A stretch of DNA of 64,000 nt from contig CAZXJO010000005.1 in the NCBI GenBank assembly GCA_964641155.1, positions 62,001 through 126,000 of the forward strand, given 5' to 3'. The notes under the pieces were generated by a model. The model ran no database searches and was not told the origin of the DNA. It saw only the letters and a program-made list of their open reading frames with translations. Position 1 is the first letter of the stretch; each line of letters begins with the position of its first letter. Positions 25,188 to 34,135 of the stretch are shown here, piece after piece. This stretch comes from DTCV01 sp964641155 (GTDB taxonomy: Archaea; Thermoproteota; Thermoprotei_A; Sulfolobales; NBVN01). Both the position numbers and the translations under genes were made by a program.

Positions 25188-25820
25188 TTAGGCCCCCCTC
25201 AACCAGTCGTATATCGTCACGAACTTGTATGTGTTCTTAAGCGCCTCGTAAGTAGCTAATACGAAGTTTAACGTTGTCCTAGTCTCACCCTTAGACCAGG
25301 ACCATGCATCGCTAATACCTGCGTACCTCAACACAACCTTAGCGGCCTCACCGGCAACCAATCCAGTACCCTTAGGAGCTGGAATTATTTTAACGGCCAC
25401 GCTACCTGCCTTCCCTGACACCTGGAACGGTATCGTATGTGGATCACTGCACAGGCATTCCCAACTACCGCAACCCCTCCTTACCGGAATGATGTTCAAC
25501 TTGGCGTCAACTAATGCTTTCTCTATGGCCTGCCTTAACTGCTTCGCTTTTCCAGAACCCACTCCTACGTAGCCGTCGAGGTTCCCGGCAACGACTAATG
25601 CCCTAAACCTAGTTAATTCGCCGGCGTCTGTCTGCTTCTGAACTATCGAAACGTCAACTATCTCATACTTCAGGTCCGGTAGTAAGTAGTCAACTATTTC
25701 GGGCTCTTGAATCACCATGTTGTTATCGAAGATCTCCTTAATGCTGACTACTTTACCCTCCTTAACCATCCTGCCGAGCCTTGTCCTCGGAACCCACTCC
25801 TCCAATGATTGAGAGCTCAT
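25188..25820 (-). CDS. rps5: Ribosomal protein S5 (uS5)
   Basis: 30S protein important for decoding accuracy. The S5 double-stranded RNA-binding domain (FRALVVAGNLDGYVGVGSGK) and C-terminal domain are complete. The frame is open to 25838, but GGTGG six bases before the ATG at 25820 (MSSQSLEEW) sets the start, giving 210 residues. Confidence 0.96.
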   Translation of the reverse strand: MSSQSLEEWVPRTRLGRMVKEGKVVSIKEIFDNNMVIQEPEIVDYLLPDLKYEIVDVSIVQKQTDAGELTRFRALVVAGNLDGYVGVGSGKAKQLRQAIEKALVDAKLNIIPVRRGCGSWECLCSDPHTIPFQVSGKAGSVAVKIIPAPKGTGLVAGEAAKVVLRYAGISDAWSWSKGETRTTLNFVLATYEALKNTYKFVTIYDWLRGA

Positions 25821-25830
25821 CACCGACCAC

Positions 25831-26424
25831 CTAACCAAGCTCTCTCAATATTCTCTCCTTAACCTCTGAAAAGTGCTTTGGAAGCTCAGCTAAGTTCAAA
25901 CCGCTGCTTAAAATCTTTGAGAACCTCAGCTTAAATAATTCCTCGTTAGCAGTTTGCAACTTCTTGGCGTAATCGGCAATATGCTCGCCACACAACCTCT
26001 CATCGCTCGGCAGTACTTCCTCAGACACTGGGACCTCAATACCCGCATCCAAGCAACCCTTAATGGCTGCGAAGACCCTGGAACCCTTAACCGGTCTGTG
26101 GAGTCCTATATCCGGCACGGCGTAGGTTATCCCTAATTTCTTAGCCTTCAAACCAGCTATTAGGCCGACTAAGTAAGTGGCCGGGGTGTTGTTGGGATAC
26201 CCCTTCCACCCATACCTGAGTAAGGTCTTACTACTCACACCTACTAAGGTCTCATCACCTTTGGCGGAGAACTTAATGAATTGGACCACCACGTGCTTGT
26301 TAGACAACCTGACCACTAACCTGACATCCCTCCCTGACTTAAGCATTGCGTACCTCCTATAGTAATTAGTCTTCCCCTCCCTCCTACGTTTCTTCGGCAC
26401 TTTATACCTAGGTCCTCTAGCCAT
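25831..26424 (-). CDS. rpl18: Ribosomal protein L18 (uL18)
   Basis: 5S rRNA-binding 50S protein. MARGPRYKVPKKRRREGKTNY is the usual archaeal opening, and GLIAGLKAKKLG and DIGLHRPVKGSRVFAAIKG match the family. 197 residues. Confidence 0.97.
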   Translation of the reverse strand: MARGPRYKVPKKRRREGKTNYYRRYAMLKSGRDVRLVVRLSNKHVVVQFIKFSAKGDETLVGVSSKTLLRYGWKGYPNNTPATYLVGLIAGLKAKKLGITYAVPDIGLHRPVKGSRVFAAIKGCLDAGIEVPVSEEVLPSDERLCGEHIADYAKKLQTANEELFKLRFSKILSSGLNLAELPKHFSEVKERILRELG

Positions 26425-26434
26425 AGCGCATACC

Positions 26435-26890
26435 CTACCTTACACCACTCACTCCCAGATGCTGTAGGTACCTCTTAAGGTCTGATAAGTTTTTGAATGC
26501 GCCTCCCTTCGCCAGCACGTAAGCCCTCCTATAGACTTTGGAGTCTATGACTTCATGCTCCCTCAACCACTTCAAATACCTCCTCAACTTCCTGATGGTG
26601 TTCATCCACAGTAACTTCTCATCAGTTCTCGCACCATATCTGCCCTTACGTTTTCCTTGACCCCTCCTATGCCCCGTTTTCCTCTTCTCATGCCTCTCCC
26701 TCCACCTCCCTCTCGAATTCCCTCTCTCATGCTCAACCACTATAACTCCATCCTTAATCAACCTCTTAATGCCCTCCCTCGTTATGACGTCTGAGACGTC
26801 TTCCGCTTTAGTAGGGTCTATCTTGATCCTGGAAACACCTACCCCTAAGACCTCAGCCGCAAGCTTTTTCTGCAGACTTAAGTCAACCAC
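26435..26890 (-). CDS. rpl19e: Ribosomal protein L19e (eL19)
   Basis: 50S protein of 151 residues. The N-terminal domain (LQKKLAAEVLGVG) is followed by the highly basic GHRRGQGKRKGRYGAR segment and a long C-terminal helix. It lacks the extended eukaryotic tail. Confidence 0.96.
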   Translation of the reverse strand: MVDLSLQKKLAAEVLGVGVSRIKIDPTKAEDVSDVITREGIKRLIKDGVIVVEHERGNSRGRWRERHEKRKTGHRRGQGKRKGRYGARTDEKLLWMNTIRKLRRYLKWLREHEVIDSKVYRRAYVLAKGGAFKNLSDLKRYLQHLGVSGVR

Positions 26891-26891
26891 C

Positions 26892-27290
26892 TTACCTCAC
26901 ACCCTCATTAGCAACTAAGAAACCTGCTTCCTTCAACTTGCTCAATATTTCCAACCTCTTGCGGAGGCCAACCCCACCACCTATGTACACTATAACCTCA
27001 TCAGGTTTGTACTTACTTAGATCTGCGACGCTGTTAACAACTACCGGCTTAAGACCTTTAGGATGTAGTCCCCTGATAATCGTAGGCGTTCTATAACCTG
27101 CGGAGACGACTGGCGGGTACCCCTTAAGCTTCAACCTCATTGGGTTGTCCTTACCCTTAGGCTTCCTCCACACAGGGTTGTTGCTGAACTTAGCGAACTT
27201 CCACCAAATATTCCTGTAGAAGGTCAAATCCCTCTTCTTCCTAATCGCCCTAGCTAAGGCCTTCCTATCAATCACGGCACTACTCACCAT
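26892..27290 (-). CDS. rpl32e: Ribosomal protein L32e (eL32)
   Basis: 50S protein. The frame is open to 27371, but that part overlaps rpl6 and does not look like L32e. The ATG at 27290 (MVSSAVIDRK) has GGGGGT seven bases upstream and gives 132 residues. The family core WRKPKGKDNPMRLKLKG and the GYRTP motif are present. Confidence 0.94.
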   Translation of the reverse strand: MVSSAVIDRKALARAIRKKRDLTFYRNIWWKFAKFSNNPVWRKPKGKDNPMRLKLKGYPPVVSAGYRTPTIIRGLHPKGLKPVVVNSVADLSKYKPDEVIVYIGGGVGLRKRLEILSKLKEAGFLVANEGVR

Positions 27291-27834
27291 CTGCGTACCC
27301 CCTCTCATATATGAATATACCATCAGTGAACACACGCCTGTCCAGCTCCCTAATCTTAGTTGCCCTCTCAATATTAGCGGCTGTTTGAGCCACCTCCTCT
27401 ATATTCACCCCCTCCACGATGACATCATCACCCTTAACCGACACCTTAACGTTACCTACGATCCTAGCAATTCTCGGCGAACGCTCACCGAGGAAGTTCT
27501 CTATCATTACCTTGTCCCCCTCCACCTTCACGGTCACGGGGAAGTGTGAGAACACTATCTTGAGCTTATACCTATAGCCCTTAGTGACACCATCCACCAT
27601 GTTCTTAATGTGTGAGGCTATGGTGTAGGTAAGCGATTTAAGCCTTCTGTTAGTGAAGAAAGAATAAACACTTACCTTACCATCACTTACTGATAACTTA
27701 ATCCCCTTAACACCGCTGAAATCCCTTACTACCTCCCCCTTAGGGCCTCTGACACGTACCTTCATACCCTCGCAGAAGACCTCAACACCCTCAGGAACCG
27801 TGACGGTCTCCTTAACCAATACCTCCCTAACCAC
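27280..27834 (-). CDS. rpl6: Ribosomal protein L6 (uL6)
   Basis: 50S protein near the factor-binding site. Two L6 repeats, 184 residues, with a KMRVRGPKGEVVRDF-like strand at the start (MKVRVRGPKGEV) and FLGERSPR in the second repeat. Confidence 0.96.
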   Translation of the reverse strand: MVREVLVKETVTVPEGVEVFCEGMKVRVRGPKGEVVRDFSGVKGIKLSVSDGKVSVYSFFTNRRLKSLTYTIASHIKNMVDGVTKGYRYKLKIVFSHFPVTVKVEGDKVMIENFLGERSPRIARIVGNVKVSVKGDDVIVEGVNIEEVAQTAANIERATKIRELDRRVFTDGIFIYERGYADGE

Positions 27835-27844
27835 TTACATCACC

Positions 27845-28246
27845 TCAATACACGTAGGCGAGCAGTATGCCGCCTATCCTCATATCTAGGGCCTCCTTGT
27901 GCGACATAACGCCTCTGGAAGTGCTGAGCACTAAAATACCTATATCCCTAGACGGTAGGAACTTCCTCAGCCAATAAGGCATCTGCCTCAACTCATCATA
28001 CGTTATCGGTTGCCTAGGCTTTATGGCACCCGCTTTGTTAATCCTACCAAGGAGCTGCACCTTTATCTTACCCCATCTACCGTCATCAATGTACTCGAAC
28101 TCACCTATGTATCCTTGCTTCTGCATCACCCTAAGAGTCATTGCTATTAACTTTGACGCCGGCCAGATGACTGCCTCCTTATGACGTCTCATCTCGCAGT
28201 TAACCAAGGTCGATAAAGCGTTGGACAAGGGATCCATCATAACCAC
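27845..28246 (-). CDS. rps8: Ribosomal protein S8 (uS8)
   Basis: 30S central-domain protein. The GTG at 28246 gives MVMMDPLSNALS, like the common archaeal MVMLDPLANALS, and lies six bases after GGTG. A GTG at 28255 is part of that Shine-Dalgarno. About 133 residues with the C-terminal STSRGVMSHKEA motif. Confidence 0.95.
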   Translation of the reverse strand: MVMMDPLSNALSTLVNCEMRRHKEAVIWPASKLIAMTLRVMQKQGYIGEFEYIDDGRWGKIKVQLLGRINKAGAIKPRQPITYDELRQMPYWLRKFLPSRDIGILVLSTSRGVMSHKEALDMRIGGILLAYVY

Positions 28247-28256
28247 ACTAATCACC

Positions 28257-28421
28257 TCATGAAAACTTCTTGAATCCTAAGGAATACGCTACCTCCCTGA
28301 AGCACTGCCTACATAAGTACAGTCCGTACTTCTGAATCACCGCATCCTTCGACCCGCACCTGATGCACTCCTGAGCACCGCGACCCCACTTCCTGACAAT
28401 AGGTTGTCTGAACTTACCCAT
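28257..28421 (-). CDS. rps14: Ribosomal protein S14 (uS14), zinc form
   Basis: A 54-residue 30S protein that is easily missed because it is short. Translation from the ATG at 28421 gives MGKFRQPIVRKWGRG, then the zinc ligands CIRCG and CRQC (CxxC twice), ending EVAYSLGFKKFS. It fills the gap between rpl5 and rps8, exactly where archaeal rps14 belongs. Confidence 0.96.
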   Translation of the reverse strand: MGKFRQPIVRKWGRGAQECIRCGSKDAVIQKYGLYLCRQCFREVAYSLGFKKFS

Positions 28422-28422
28422 A

Positions 28423-28974
28423 TCACACCACCTTAACGTTAAGTGCGTACTCCAAAAAAGCCTGAGCCTCCTCCTTCGAAATCCTGTGCCTTCTCGGGAC
28501 CTCAGACCTCTTCCTACGCCTCCGCATAACCCTGTAGCCAGGCCTCTCCAACGTGATCGCTACGTCCATCCCGAAAATCCCTAATTCCGGGTCGTACTTA
28601 ACCCCTGGAAGCATTATGTGTTCCTTAATACCTATCGATACGTTCCCGAAGTCGTCGAAGCTACTCCCCTTAACCCGCCGGCCCACAGCCTCTAACACCG
28701 AGTTGAGGAACTTCATAGCCTTCTCCCTCCTAAGTGTGACCGCAACAGCTATAGGTTCGCCCTTACGTATTCCGAACTCCTTAATAGTCTTTTTAGCCTT
28801 CCTAAAAGATGGTTTCTGCCCCGTCAACATTTCCAGAATCCTCGCCGCCCTCTGCAGCTTCTCACCACCCTCACCAACACCGATGTTCGCTGTCACCTTA
28901 GCAATCATAGGCTTACGCATCGGGTTACTTTCCCACAACCTAATGAAGTGCTCCTTCAGCCCTACATCACTCAT
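28423..28974 (-). CDS. rpl5: Ribosomal protein L5 (uL5)
   Basis: 50S protein binding 5S rRNA and contacting P-site tRNA. 183 residues: NPMRKPMIAKVTANIGVGEGG at the start, and GNVSIGIKEH with DVAITLERPGYRV later. It overlaps the S4e gene by 4 bases. Confidence 0.97.
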   Translation of the reverse strand: MSDVGLKEHFIRLWESNPMRKPMIAKVTANIGVGEGGEKLQRAARILEMLTGQKPSFRKAKKTIKEFGIRKGEPIAVAVTLRREKAMKFLNSVLEAVGRRVKGSSFDDFGNVSIGIKEHIMLPGVKYDPELGIFGMDVAITLERPGYRVMRRRRKRSEVPRRHRISKEEAQAFLEYALNVKVV

Positions 28975-29732
28975 TTGAAGGCACCCTCAGGTAACTTTAT
29001 TTCAGGTGATTCAACACCTACAACGAAGACCTTATCCAACGTCGTGTATATGGTTTCCCCTTTAAAGCTTTCAACCTTAACCAACCTCCTGTAGCTACGC
29101 ATGCCTTCCGACACGCTAATCAATCTTCCAACCTTACCGACGCTACGTCCACCAATGATGGTCACTATGGAACCTGTCTGTAGCGGGATGTATTTAACTA
29201 TCGCCTGATCAGGGACTGTTATCTTCAAGGAACCCCTAGTGTCGTAGACGTCCTCAGCAGCCTTCGAAGGATCTGAAACCTTAATCAAGACGTTCCTCCC
29301 GTCGTGTAGGTTCAACTGAATATGACCTCCCTTAACCGTTGTCTTGTTCTCGATACGGCATAATTTGAAGCTCCCTTCCCCTCTCTCTATAGGGATTAAA
29401 CTCATGTAAGTCACGGGCGTTGGGATAACCCTGAAGAGTTCGCCAGTATCCACCACTTCAACGACGTCCATCAAACCCACAGGAAACTTGTAATCCCTCC
29501 TCACGACGCCGTCTACTTTGAAATGACCTTCAGCTATGAGCCTCCTGGCCTCCTTCTCCCTCTCAACATACTTAAGCACGTCCCTAACAATGACTAATAA
29601 AGGTAAGGACCTGTTAATTGGGTGCGGGCCTGCCGAGGGCTTCACTGCCCACTTAAACTCCTTCCTCATAAGCGGCCAGAACGGCGGCGCCACATGCCTT
29701 TTCAAGTGTTTTGTCGTACCCATCCTACCCAT
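28971..29732 (-). CDS. rps4e: Ribosomal protein S4e (eS4)
   Basis: 30S protein of 253 residues. The S4 RNA-binding domain (LIAEGHFKVDGVVRRDY) is followed by the central S4e domain and a KOW motif (GSIVTIIGGRSVGKVGRL). The opening MGTTKHLKRHVAP is typical for archaea. Confidence 0.97.
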   Translation of the reverse strand: MGRMGTTKHLKRHVAPPFWPLMRKEFKWAVKPSAGPHPINRSLPLLVIVRDVLKYVEREKEARRLIAEGHFKVDGVVRRDYKFPVGLMDVVEVVDTGELFRVIPTPVTYMSLIPIERGEGSFKLCRIENKTTVKGGHIQLNLHDGRNVLIKVSDPSKAAEDVYDTRGSLKITVPDQAIVKYIPLQTGSIVTIIGGRSVGKVGRLISVSEGMRSYRRLVKVESFKGETIYTTLDKVFVVGVESPEIKLPEGAFK

Positions 29733-29746
29733 ACACCATCACCTGC

Positions 29747-30112
29747 CTACACAACCCCCTTACGTCTCTTAATAATTTTCTCCCTCCACTTATCGCTTAG
29801 GTCTAACTTCGTTATGATGACCTTAGATGGGTGGATGGGGTAATGCACAGGGGTGCCGTCAGCCTTCTTAACCGTAACTCCATCTACATAAATCCTACCA
29901 CTACCTAAATCGACCCTAACAACCTTACCTTCATGGCCTACCCAATCCCCTCTAACGATCTTAACCGTGTCCCCCACCCTCACACCTATACGTTTAACGC
30001 CGTATTTACTGATGAGTTCCTCCGACATCCTAGCCGTTAGTAACTTATGCCTCCTACCGAGATGTGCGTTGATTAACAAAAGCCTCTGCTTGCTGGGCTT
30101 CGATGACGGCAT
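29747..30112 (-). CDS. rpl24: Ribosomal protein L24 (uL24)
   Basis: 50S assembly initiator with a KOW domain (VGDTVKIVRGDWVGHEGKV). The ATG at 30112 (MPSSKPSKQR) is six bases after GGTG; an in-frame GTG at 30121 lies within that element. 121 residues. Confidence 0.95.
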   Translation of the reverse strand: MPSSKPSKQRLLLINAHLGRRHKLLTARMSEELISKYGVKRIGVRVGDTVKIVRGDWVGHEGKVVRVDLGSGRIYVDGVTVKKADGTPVHYPIHPSKVIITKLDLSDKWREKIIKRRKGVV

Positions 30113-30123
30113 CAACCTCACCT

Positions 30124-30549
30124 CTAAACAACTATTGTCGATATATTAGCTACTGTGGGCCACCTCTCAGCAGCTTCCCTCGCCACGGGACCTCTGACCT
30201 CACTCCCTTTAGGTGTTCCCTCAGGAGTAACTATAACGCATGCGTTATCCTCGAAAGCTATCCACGTACCGTCAAGCCTCCTATATGGTTTCCTCTGCCT
30301 AATGATTACTGCACGCATCACCTGCCCCACTAACTCCGTTGTGCCCTTCTTAACCGTCACAACCACTAAATCACCAACAGTAGCTGTTGGAACCCTCCTT
30401 AACCTGGTCCTAAGGCCTGGAATGCCTATAACCACAGCCTCCTTAGCACCGCTGTTGTCAGATACCTTCAACCTGGCACCGATGGGGATGCCTGCGCTGT
30501 AGCCCCTCCTACCGAATGCTGCACCTAGCTTAGCCCTCTTAGCACCCAT
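30124..30549 (-). CDS. rpl14: Ribosomal protein L14 (uL14)
   Basis: 50S interface protein of 141 residues. LKVSDNSGAKEAVVIGIPG and VRGPVAREAAERWPTVANIS are family signatures. Its ATG shares one base with the rps17 stop (TAATG). Confidence 0.97.
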   Translation of the reverse strand: MGAKRAKLGAAFGRRGYSAGIPIGARLKVSDNSGAKEAVVIGIPGLRTRLRRVPTATVGDLVVVTVKKGTTELVGQVMRAVIIRQRKPYRRLDGTWIAFEDNACVIVTPEGTPKGSEVRGPVAREAAERWPTVANISTIVV

Positions 30550-30911
30550 TAACTCTCACCACCCTTCGAAACCACTCCCAATACAACCATGGAAACAGAC
30601 TTAGATATGGGTCTGGTCTCACCTAGCACCACGATGTCACCTTCCTTAGCGTTAATGCAAGGCGGGTTGTGAGCGTGAATTCTAGACCTCCTCCTCTCAT
30701 ACCTCATGTACTTCCTATCGTAGACCGTGTACTCCCTCTCAACAACAACTGTCTTATCCATCTTAGACTTTATCACTATTCCTTCAAGTATTAAACCCCT
30801 GACCTTTATGTGCCCATGCCAAGGGCATGCAGGGTCATCGCATGCGTTCTGAGGCGGTTTCAAACCCCGGTAGTTAATGCCCACATTATTAGTCCTAGGT
30901 ACTGATGCCAT
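30549..30911 (-). CDS. rps17: Ribosomal protein S17 (uS17)
   Basis: 30S protein with an OB fold. Archaeal long form of 120 residues, with a conserved NIGINYRG-like start (NVGINYRGLK), then the Cys-containing stretch CDDPACPWHG, and ARNPPC-like HAHNPPCINA. Confidence 0.96.
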   Translation of the reverse strand: MASVPRTNNVGINYRGLKPPQNACDDPACPWHGHIKVRGLILEGIVIKSKMDKTVVVEREYTVYDRKYMRYERRRSRIHAHNPPCINAKEGDIVVLGETRPISKSVSMVVLGVVSKGGES

Positions 30912-31210
30912 TACCTCACCACACCCCTATACTTCTTAACCCTATCTTCAGGTCTCCCAATCAACATGTTCCCAAGTACCTCTACATCTTTCTCAGGTAG
31001 CTTAAAAATTATTCTAGCACCCAGCTTGGGTACCACAATACATTTGCCACCTTCATCCACCGTTAACGTGTTCATCGCTTCATCTACCACTATCCCCTTA
31101 CGCCCACGTAAGGTTCTGTCTGTGTGATCGATGACGAGTGCGTGGAGACCTATCAACTCATGGTAGATTAAGTTCTTAGCGCTTCTTCTCACTCCTAATC
31201 TCCTCCTCAC
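30911..31210 (-). CDS. rnp1: RNase P protein subunit Rpp29 (Pop4)
   Basis: Subunit of archaeal RNase P, which matures tRNA 5' ends. A 99-residue Sm-like barrel: LIGLHALVIDHTDRTLRGRKGIVVDEAMNTL and a C-terminal IGRPEDR. It is commonly found between rpl29 and rps17 in archaea. It overlaps the rpl29 gene by 35 bases. Confidence 0.93.
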   Translation of the reverse strand: MRRRLGVRRSAKNLIYHELIGLHALVIDHTDRTLRGRKGIVVDEAMNTLTVDEGGKCIVVPKLGARIIFKLPEKDVEVLGNMLIGRPEDRVKKYRGVVR

Positions 31211-31388
31211 GCTGTACGGTCAGTATCCTAGCTATGTTCTTACGAACTACCTTAATCCTGCCGACATTAGTTAAAGTGCCCATAGCTGCTTGAGCCCTCA
31301 ACTTCATGAGCTCTAAGCTCAGCTCGTTAAGCTGCTTCAGCCTCTCCTCACGAGGCATTTTCCTAATCTCATCAGCTGATAGACTCAT
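31176..31388 (-). CDS. rpl29: Ribosomal protein L29 (uL29)
   Basis: 50S exit-tunnel protein, a two-helix hairpin of 70 residues: ELSLELMKLRAQAAMGTLTNVGRIK. It lies 18 bases after rps3. The overlap with rnp1 is unusually long but both frames are clearly coding. Confidence 0.95.
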   Translation of the reverse strand: MSLSADEIRKMPREERLKQLNELSLELMKLRAQAAMGTLTNVGRIKVVRKNIARILTVQREEEIRSEKKR

Positions 31389-31406
31389 ACAACCACCTCA
31401 CAGCAC

Positions 31407-32054
31407 TTACGACTCGCTCGGAGACCCTGTCTGAGTTCCTTGCGGGGGTGCTGTCGGCACCGCTCCGGTAATCTCGATCCTGTCCGCGGGTTCCTGAGGC
31501 CTAACTATCGTGACCTCAATACCGTACATGCCCGGTTTCTGCAGTAGGTGGACTACAGCCCTATCCACTAACTGATACACATGGTCGCCCGTCTTGTACA
31601 CCTTCCCAGCCCTAATTTTCTCGTACTTAGCTCTTTCACTGATTATCTTACCACTTATGACGATCTCAACACCTAAAGCCCCCGCACCTAACGCCCTCCT
31701 CAAAGCGACGAACGCAGCCCTCCTGAAGTGATAACCCTTCTCAATAGCTAGAGCTAACCTAGCAGCAACAACCCTAGCATTTAACTCGGGGTTCTCAACC
31801 TGCGTTACAGTAACTTGAGGATTCTCAACCTTAAAGTACTTCTCCAACAACTCAGTTAATTGCCTGATGGTCTGCCCCTTCTTACCTATTATGAGTGCGG
31901 GCCTATCGGCGTAGATGACGACCCTGGTTCCCAGGGGTGTTTTGACTAGGTCAACCTTAGCGTACCCGGCCCGCATGAACGTCTTAGCTAGGTACTCGTC
32001 GACCTTTACCTTAATTAGGTTCAACTTAATGAAGTGGGATTTGATGTCGACCAA
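31407..32054 (-). CDS. rps3: Ribosomal protein S3 (uS3)
   Basis: 30S protein at the mRNA entry. KH domain (RVVIYADRPALIIGKKGQTIRQL) and C-terminal domain (SGKIISERAKYEKIRAGKV). 215 residues. Confidence 0.97.
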   Translation of the reverse strand: MVDIKSHFIKLNLIKVKVDEYLAKTFMRAGYAKVDLVKTPLGTRVVIYADRPALIIGKKGQTIRQLTELLEKYFKVENPQVTVTQVENPELNARVVAARLALAIEKGYHFRRAAFVALRRALGAGALGVEIVISGKIISERAKYEKIRAGKVYKTGDHVYQLVDRAVVHLLQKPGMYGIEVTIVRPQEPADRIEITGAVPTAPPQGTQTGSPSES

Positions 32055-32058
32055 CGCG

Positions 32059-32535
32059 TCACACCTCGCTGACCACGATCTCCATATGAGTTAGTGACCT
32101 GTACTTAGGGGTGGCCCTCCCGAAAGCCCTAGGCATCCACCTCTTCAGGTACGGTCCCCTGTGGGCTGCGGCGTGAGTAATTACCAGGTTATCGATACTT
32201 AAACCCTTGTGCGATGCGTTATTCTCCACGTTCTCGAGGAGGCGTAAGATATACTTACAGGCCTTGATGGGGTACCTACCGATAGGCGATTTCCACTTGG
32301 GGAACAACTTCGGTAAACCCTTTTTATGAGCTATGGATAGCTTGTAACGCGTGTACGGTATCGGGTACTTGTAGTTGATGACATCATTCAATAACTTCTT
32401 AGCCTCAACTAACTTCATACCCCTCAATATCTTGAAGATTTCGTACGCCTCCTTCCTGGATATGGGTGCATCCCACATCATAGCTCTAGCGCTTCTTGCC
32501 TCATCAACCACTACCGAGTAGCGCCATATGGGCAA
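32059..32535 (-). CDS. rpl22: Ribosomal protein L22 (uL22)
   Basis: 50S exit-tunnel protein of 158 residues: ISRKEAYEIFKILRGMKLVEAK and the C-terminal beta hairpin AHRGPYLKRWMPRAFGRATP. It starts at TTG with GGGGTG eight bases upstream. Normally rps19 precedes it directly; here the rtcB pair lies between them, so this gene needs its own promoter; ACCTTAAG around 32570 is a weak candidate. Confidence 0.96.
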   Translation of the reverse strand: MPIWRYSVVVDEARSARAMMWDAPISRKEAYEIFKILRGMKLVEAKKLLNDVINYKYPIPYTRYKLSIAHKKGLPKLFPKWKSPIGRYPIKACKYILRLLENVENNASHKGLSIDNLVITHAAAHRGPYLKRWMPRAFGRATPKYRSLTHMEIVVSEV

Positions 32536-32625
32536 GTGCCGTACACCCCACTGCTAAACAAAACAACATTCTTAAGGTTAATAAGCTCATACTATTCATC
32601 CAGCTACGGTCAGGCATGCGTTCAC

Positions 32626-32636
32626 AAGCTTAAAAG
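32626..32636 (+). promoter_or_regulatory. TATA box of rtcB
   Basis: AAGCTTAAAAG lies about 38 bases before the GTG start of rtcB, giving an expected transcription start near 32657. Confidence 0.5.
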
Positions 32637-32668
32637 TTTGGAACGCGTTACTATTCTCAGATGACGGG

Positions 32669-34129
32669 GTGAGGGAGCTGTCGCATAGATTACAGCTTAA
32701 AAGAGTAGACGATTATACCTGGGTAATACCTAAGGGGAGCAAGGATTGCATGAAGGTTGACGTAGTGGTCTTTGCAGATGAGTATCTCCTTAAGAAAATG
32801 GAGGAAGACCTAACCTTAGTTCAAGCAGCTAACGTGGCCTGCCTAAACGGTGTCCTGAAGTCCGTTTACGTCATGCCTGACGGGCACCAAGGGTACGGCT
32901 TCCCCATAGGCGGTGTAGCCGCTATGGATTACGAGGAAGGGGTTATATCACCGGGTGGTGTTGGGTATGACATCAACTGCGGGGTGAGGCTGCTGAGAAC
33001 TAACCTGACATACGAGGATGTTAAGGATAAGGTCAAGGACTTAGTTAACGAGATATTTAGAAACGTCCCAAGCGGTGTGGGTAGTACCGGGAAGGTTAGA
33101 CTGACTCCCAAGGAGTTAGATAGGGTCTTAGATGAGGGAGTTAGGTGGGCTGTTGAGAAAGGGTTCGGATGGCATGAGGATCTGGAACATATCGAGGAAG
33201 GGGGAGCTATGAAGGGAGCTGACTCAAGCAAAGTCAGTAAGGTAGCTAAGGAGAGAGGCGCACCCCAATTAGGCACATTAGGGGCCGGAAACCACTTCCT
33301 GGAGATCCAAGTAGTTGATAAGATCTACTCCCCAGAAATAGCTAAGAAGTTGGGCATAGAGAGCGAGGGACAGATAACGGTCATGGTCCACACGGGCTCT
33401 AGGGGATTAGGACATCAAGTAGCTAGCGACTACTTAATGATTATGGAGAAGGCTATGAGGAAGTACGGCATAACCCCACCTGACAGGGAATTGGCCTCAG
33501 TACCTGTGAAGTCCCGTGAGGGTGAGGACTACTTCGCGGCCATGGCCGCTGCAGCAAATTATGCTTGGACGAATAGACAACTAATAACTCACTGGGTCAG
33601 GGAAAGCTTCGGCAAAGTCTTAAGGACCGATCCGAGCAATTTAGGTCTTGAAACAATATACGATGTGGCACATAACATTGCTAAAGTTGAAGAACACAGC
33701 GTGGGGTCCAAGAACGTGAAGGTCGTAGTTCACAGGAAAGGAGCTACTAGAGCATTCCCACCAGGACACCCTGAAATACCTAGAGACCATAGGGAGATAG
33801 GGCAAGTGGTACTCATCCCAGGCTCTATGGGGAGCGCTAGCTACGTAATGGTCGGAATACCGGAGGGAGCCCAAACATTCTATTCAGCAGCACATGGAGC
33901 CGGTAGGTGGCTGTCTAGGGAAGCAGCTATTAGGAAATACAGGCCAGCCGATGTAGAAAGCGAGCTGAGTAAAATCGGTATCTACCTGAGGGCAGCAACC
34001 AGAGACGTAGTTTCGGAGGAAGCCCCCGGTGCGTACAAGGACGTCGACAGGGTTGCGTCTGTAACGCATAAGGTTAAAATCGCTGCATTAGTTGCTAGGT
34101 TAAGGCCTATAGGCGTCGCTAAGGGCTAA
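32669..34129 (+). CDS. rtcB: RNA ligase RtcB
   Basis: GTP- and Mn-dependent ligase joining 2',3'-cyclic phosphate and 5'-OH RNA ends; the tRNA and mRNA splicing ligase of archaea. 486 residues with PDGHQGYGFPIGGVAA, the metal-binding GGVGYDINCGVR, GAGNHFLE, HTGSRGLGH and the guanylylated-His region HGAGRWLSR. No intein, although RtcB often carries one. The GTG at 32669 is the first plausible start. It is followed 6 bases later by an unknown gene, not by archease, its usual partner. Confidence 0.96.
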   Translation: MRELSHRLQLKRVDDYTWVIPKGSKDCMKVDVVVFADEYLLKKMEEDLTLVQAANVACLNGVLKSVYVMPDGHQGYGFPIGGVAAMDYEEGVISPGGVGYDINCGVRLLRTNLTYEDVKDKVKDLVNEIFRNVPSGVGSTGKVRLTPKELDRVLDEGVRWAVEKGFGWHEDLEHIEEGGAMKGADSSKVSKVAKERGAPQLGTLGAGNHFLEIQVVDKIYSPEIAKKLGIESEGQITVMVHTGSRGLGHQVASDYLMIMEKAMRKYGITPPDRELASVPVKSREGEDYFAAMAAAANYAWTNRQLITHWVRESFGKVLRTDPSNLGLETIYDVAHNIAKVEEHSVGSKNVKVVVHRKGATRAFPPGHPEIPRDHREIGQVVLIPGSMGSASYVMVGIPEGAQTFYSAAHGAGRWLSREAAIRKYRPADVESELSKIGIYLRAATRDVVSEEAPGAYKDVDRVASVTHKVKIAALVARLRPIGVAKG

Positions 34130-34135
34130 CGTTAA

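Noticed and set aside
32669..34129. Intein in rtcB (also checked in infB and nrdJ)
   Set aside because: All three are common intein hosts, but here their lengths are normal and no splicing-domain motifs interrupt the conserved sites.
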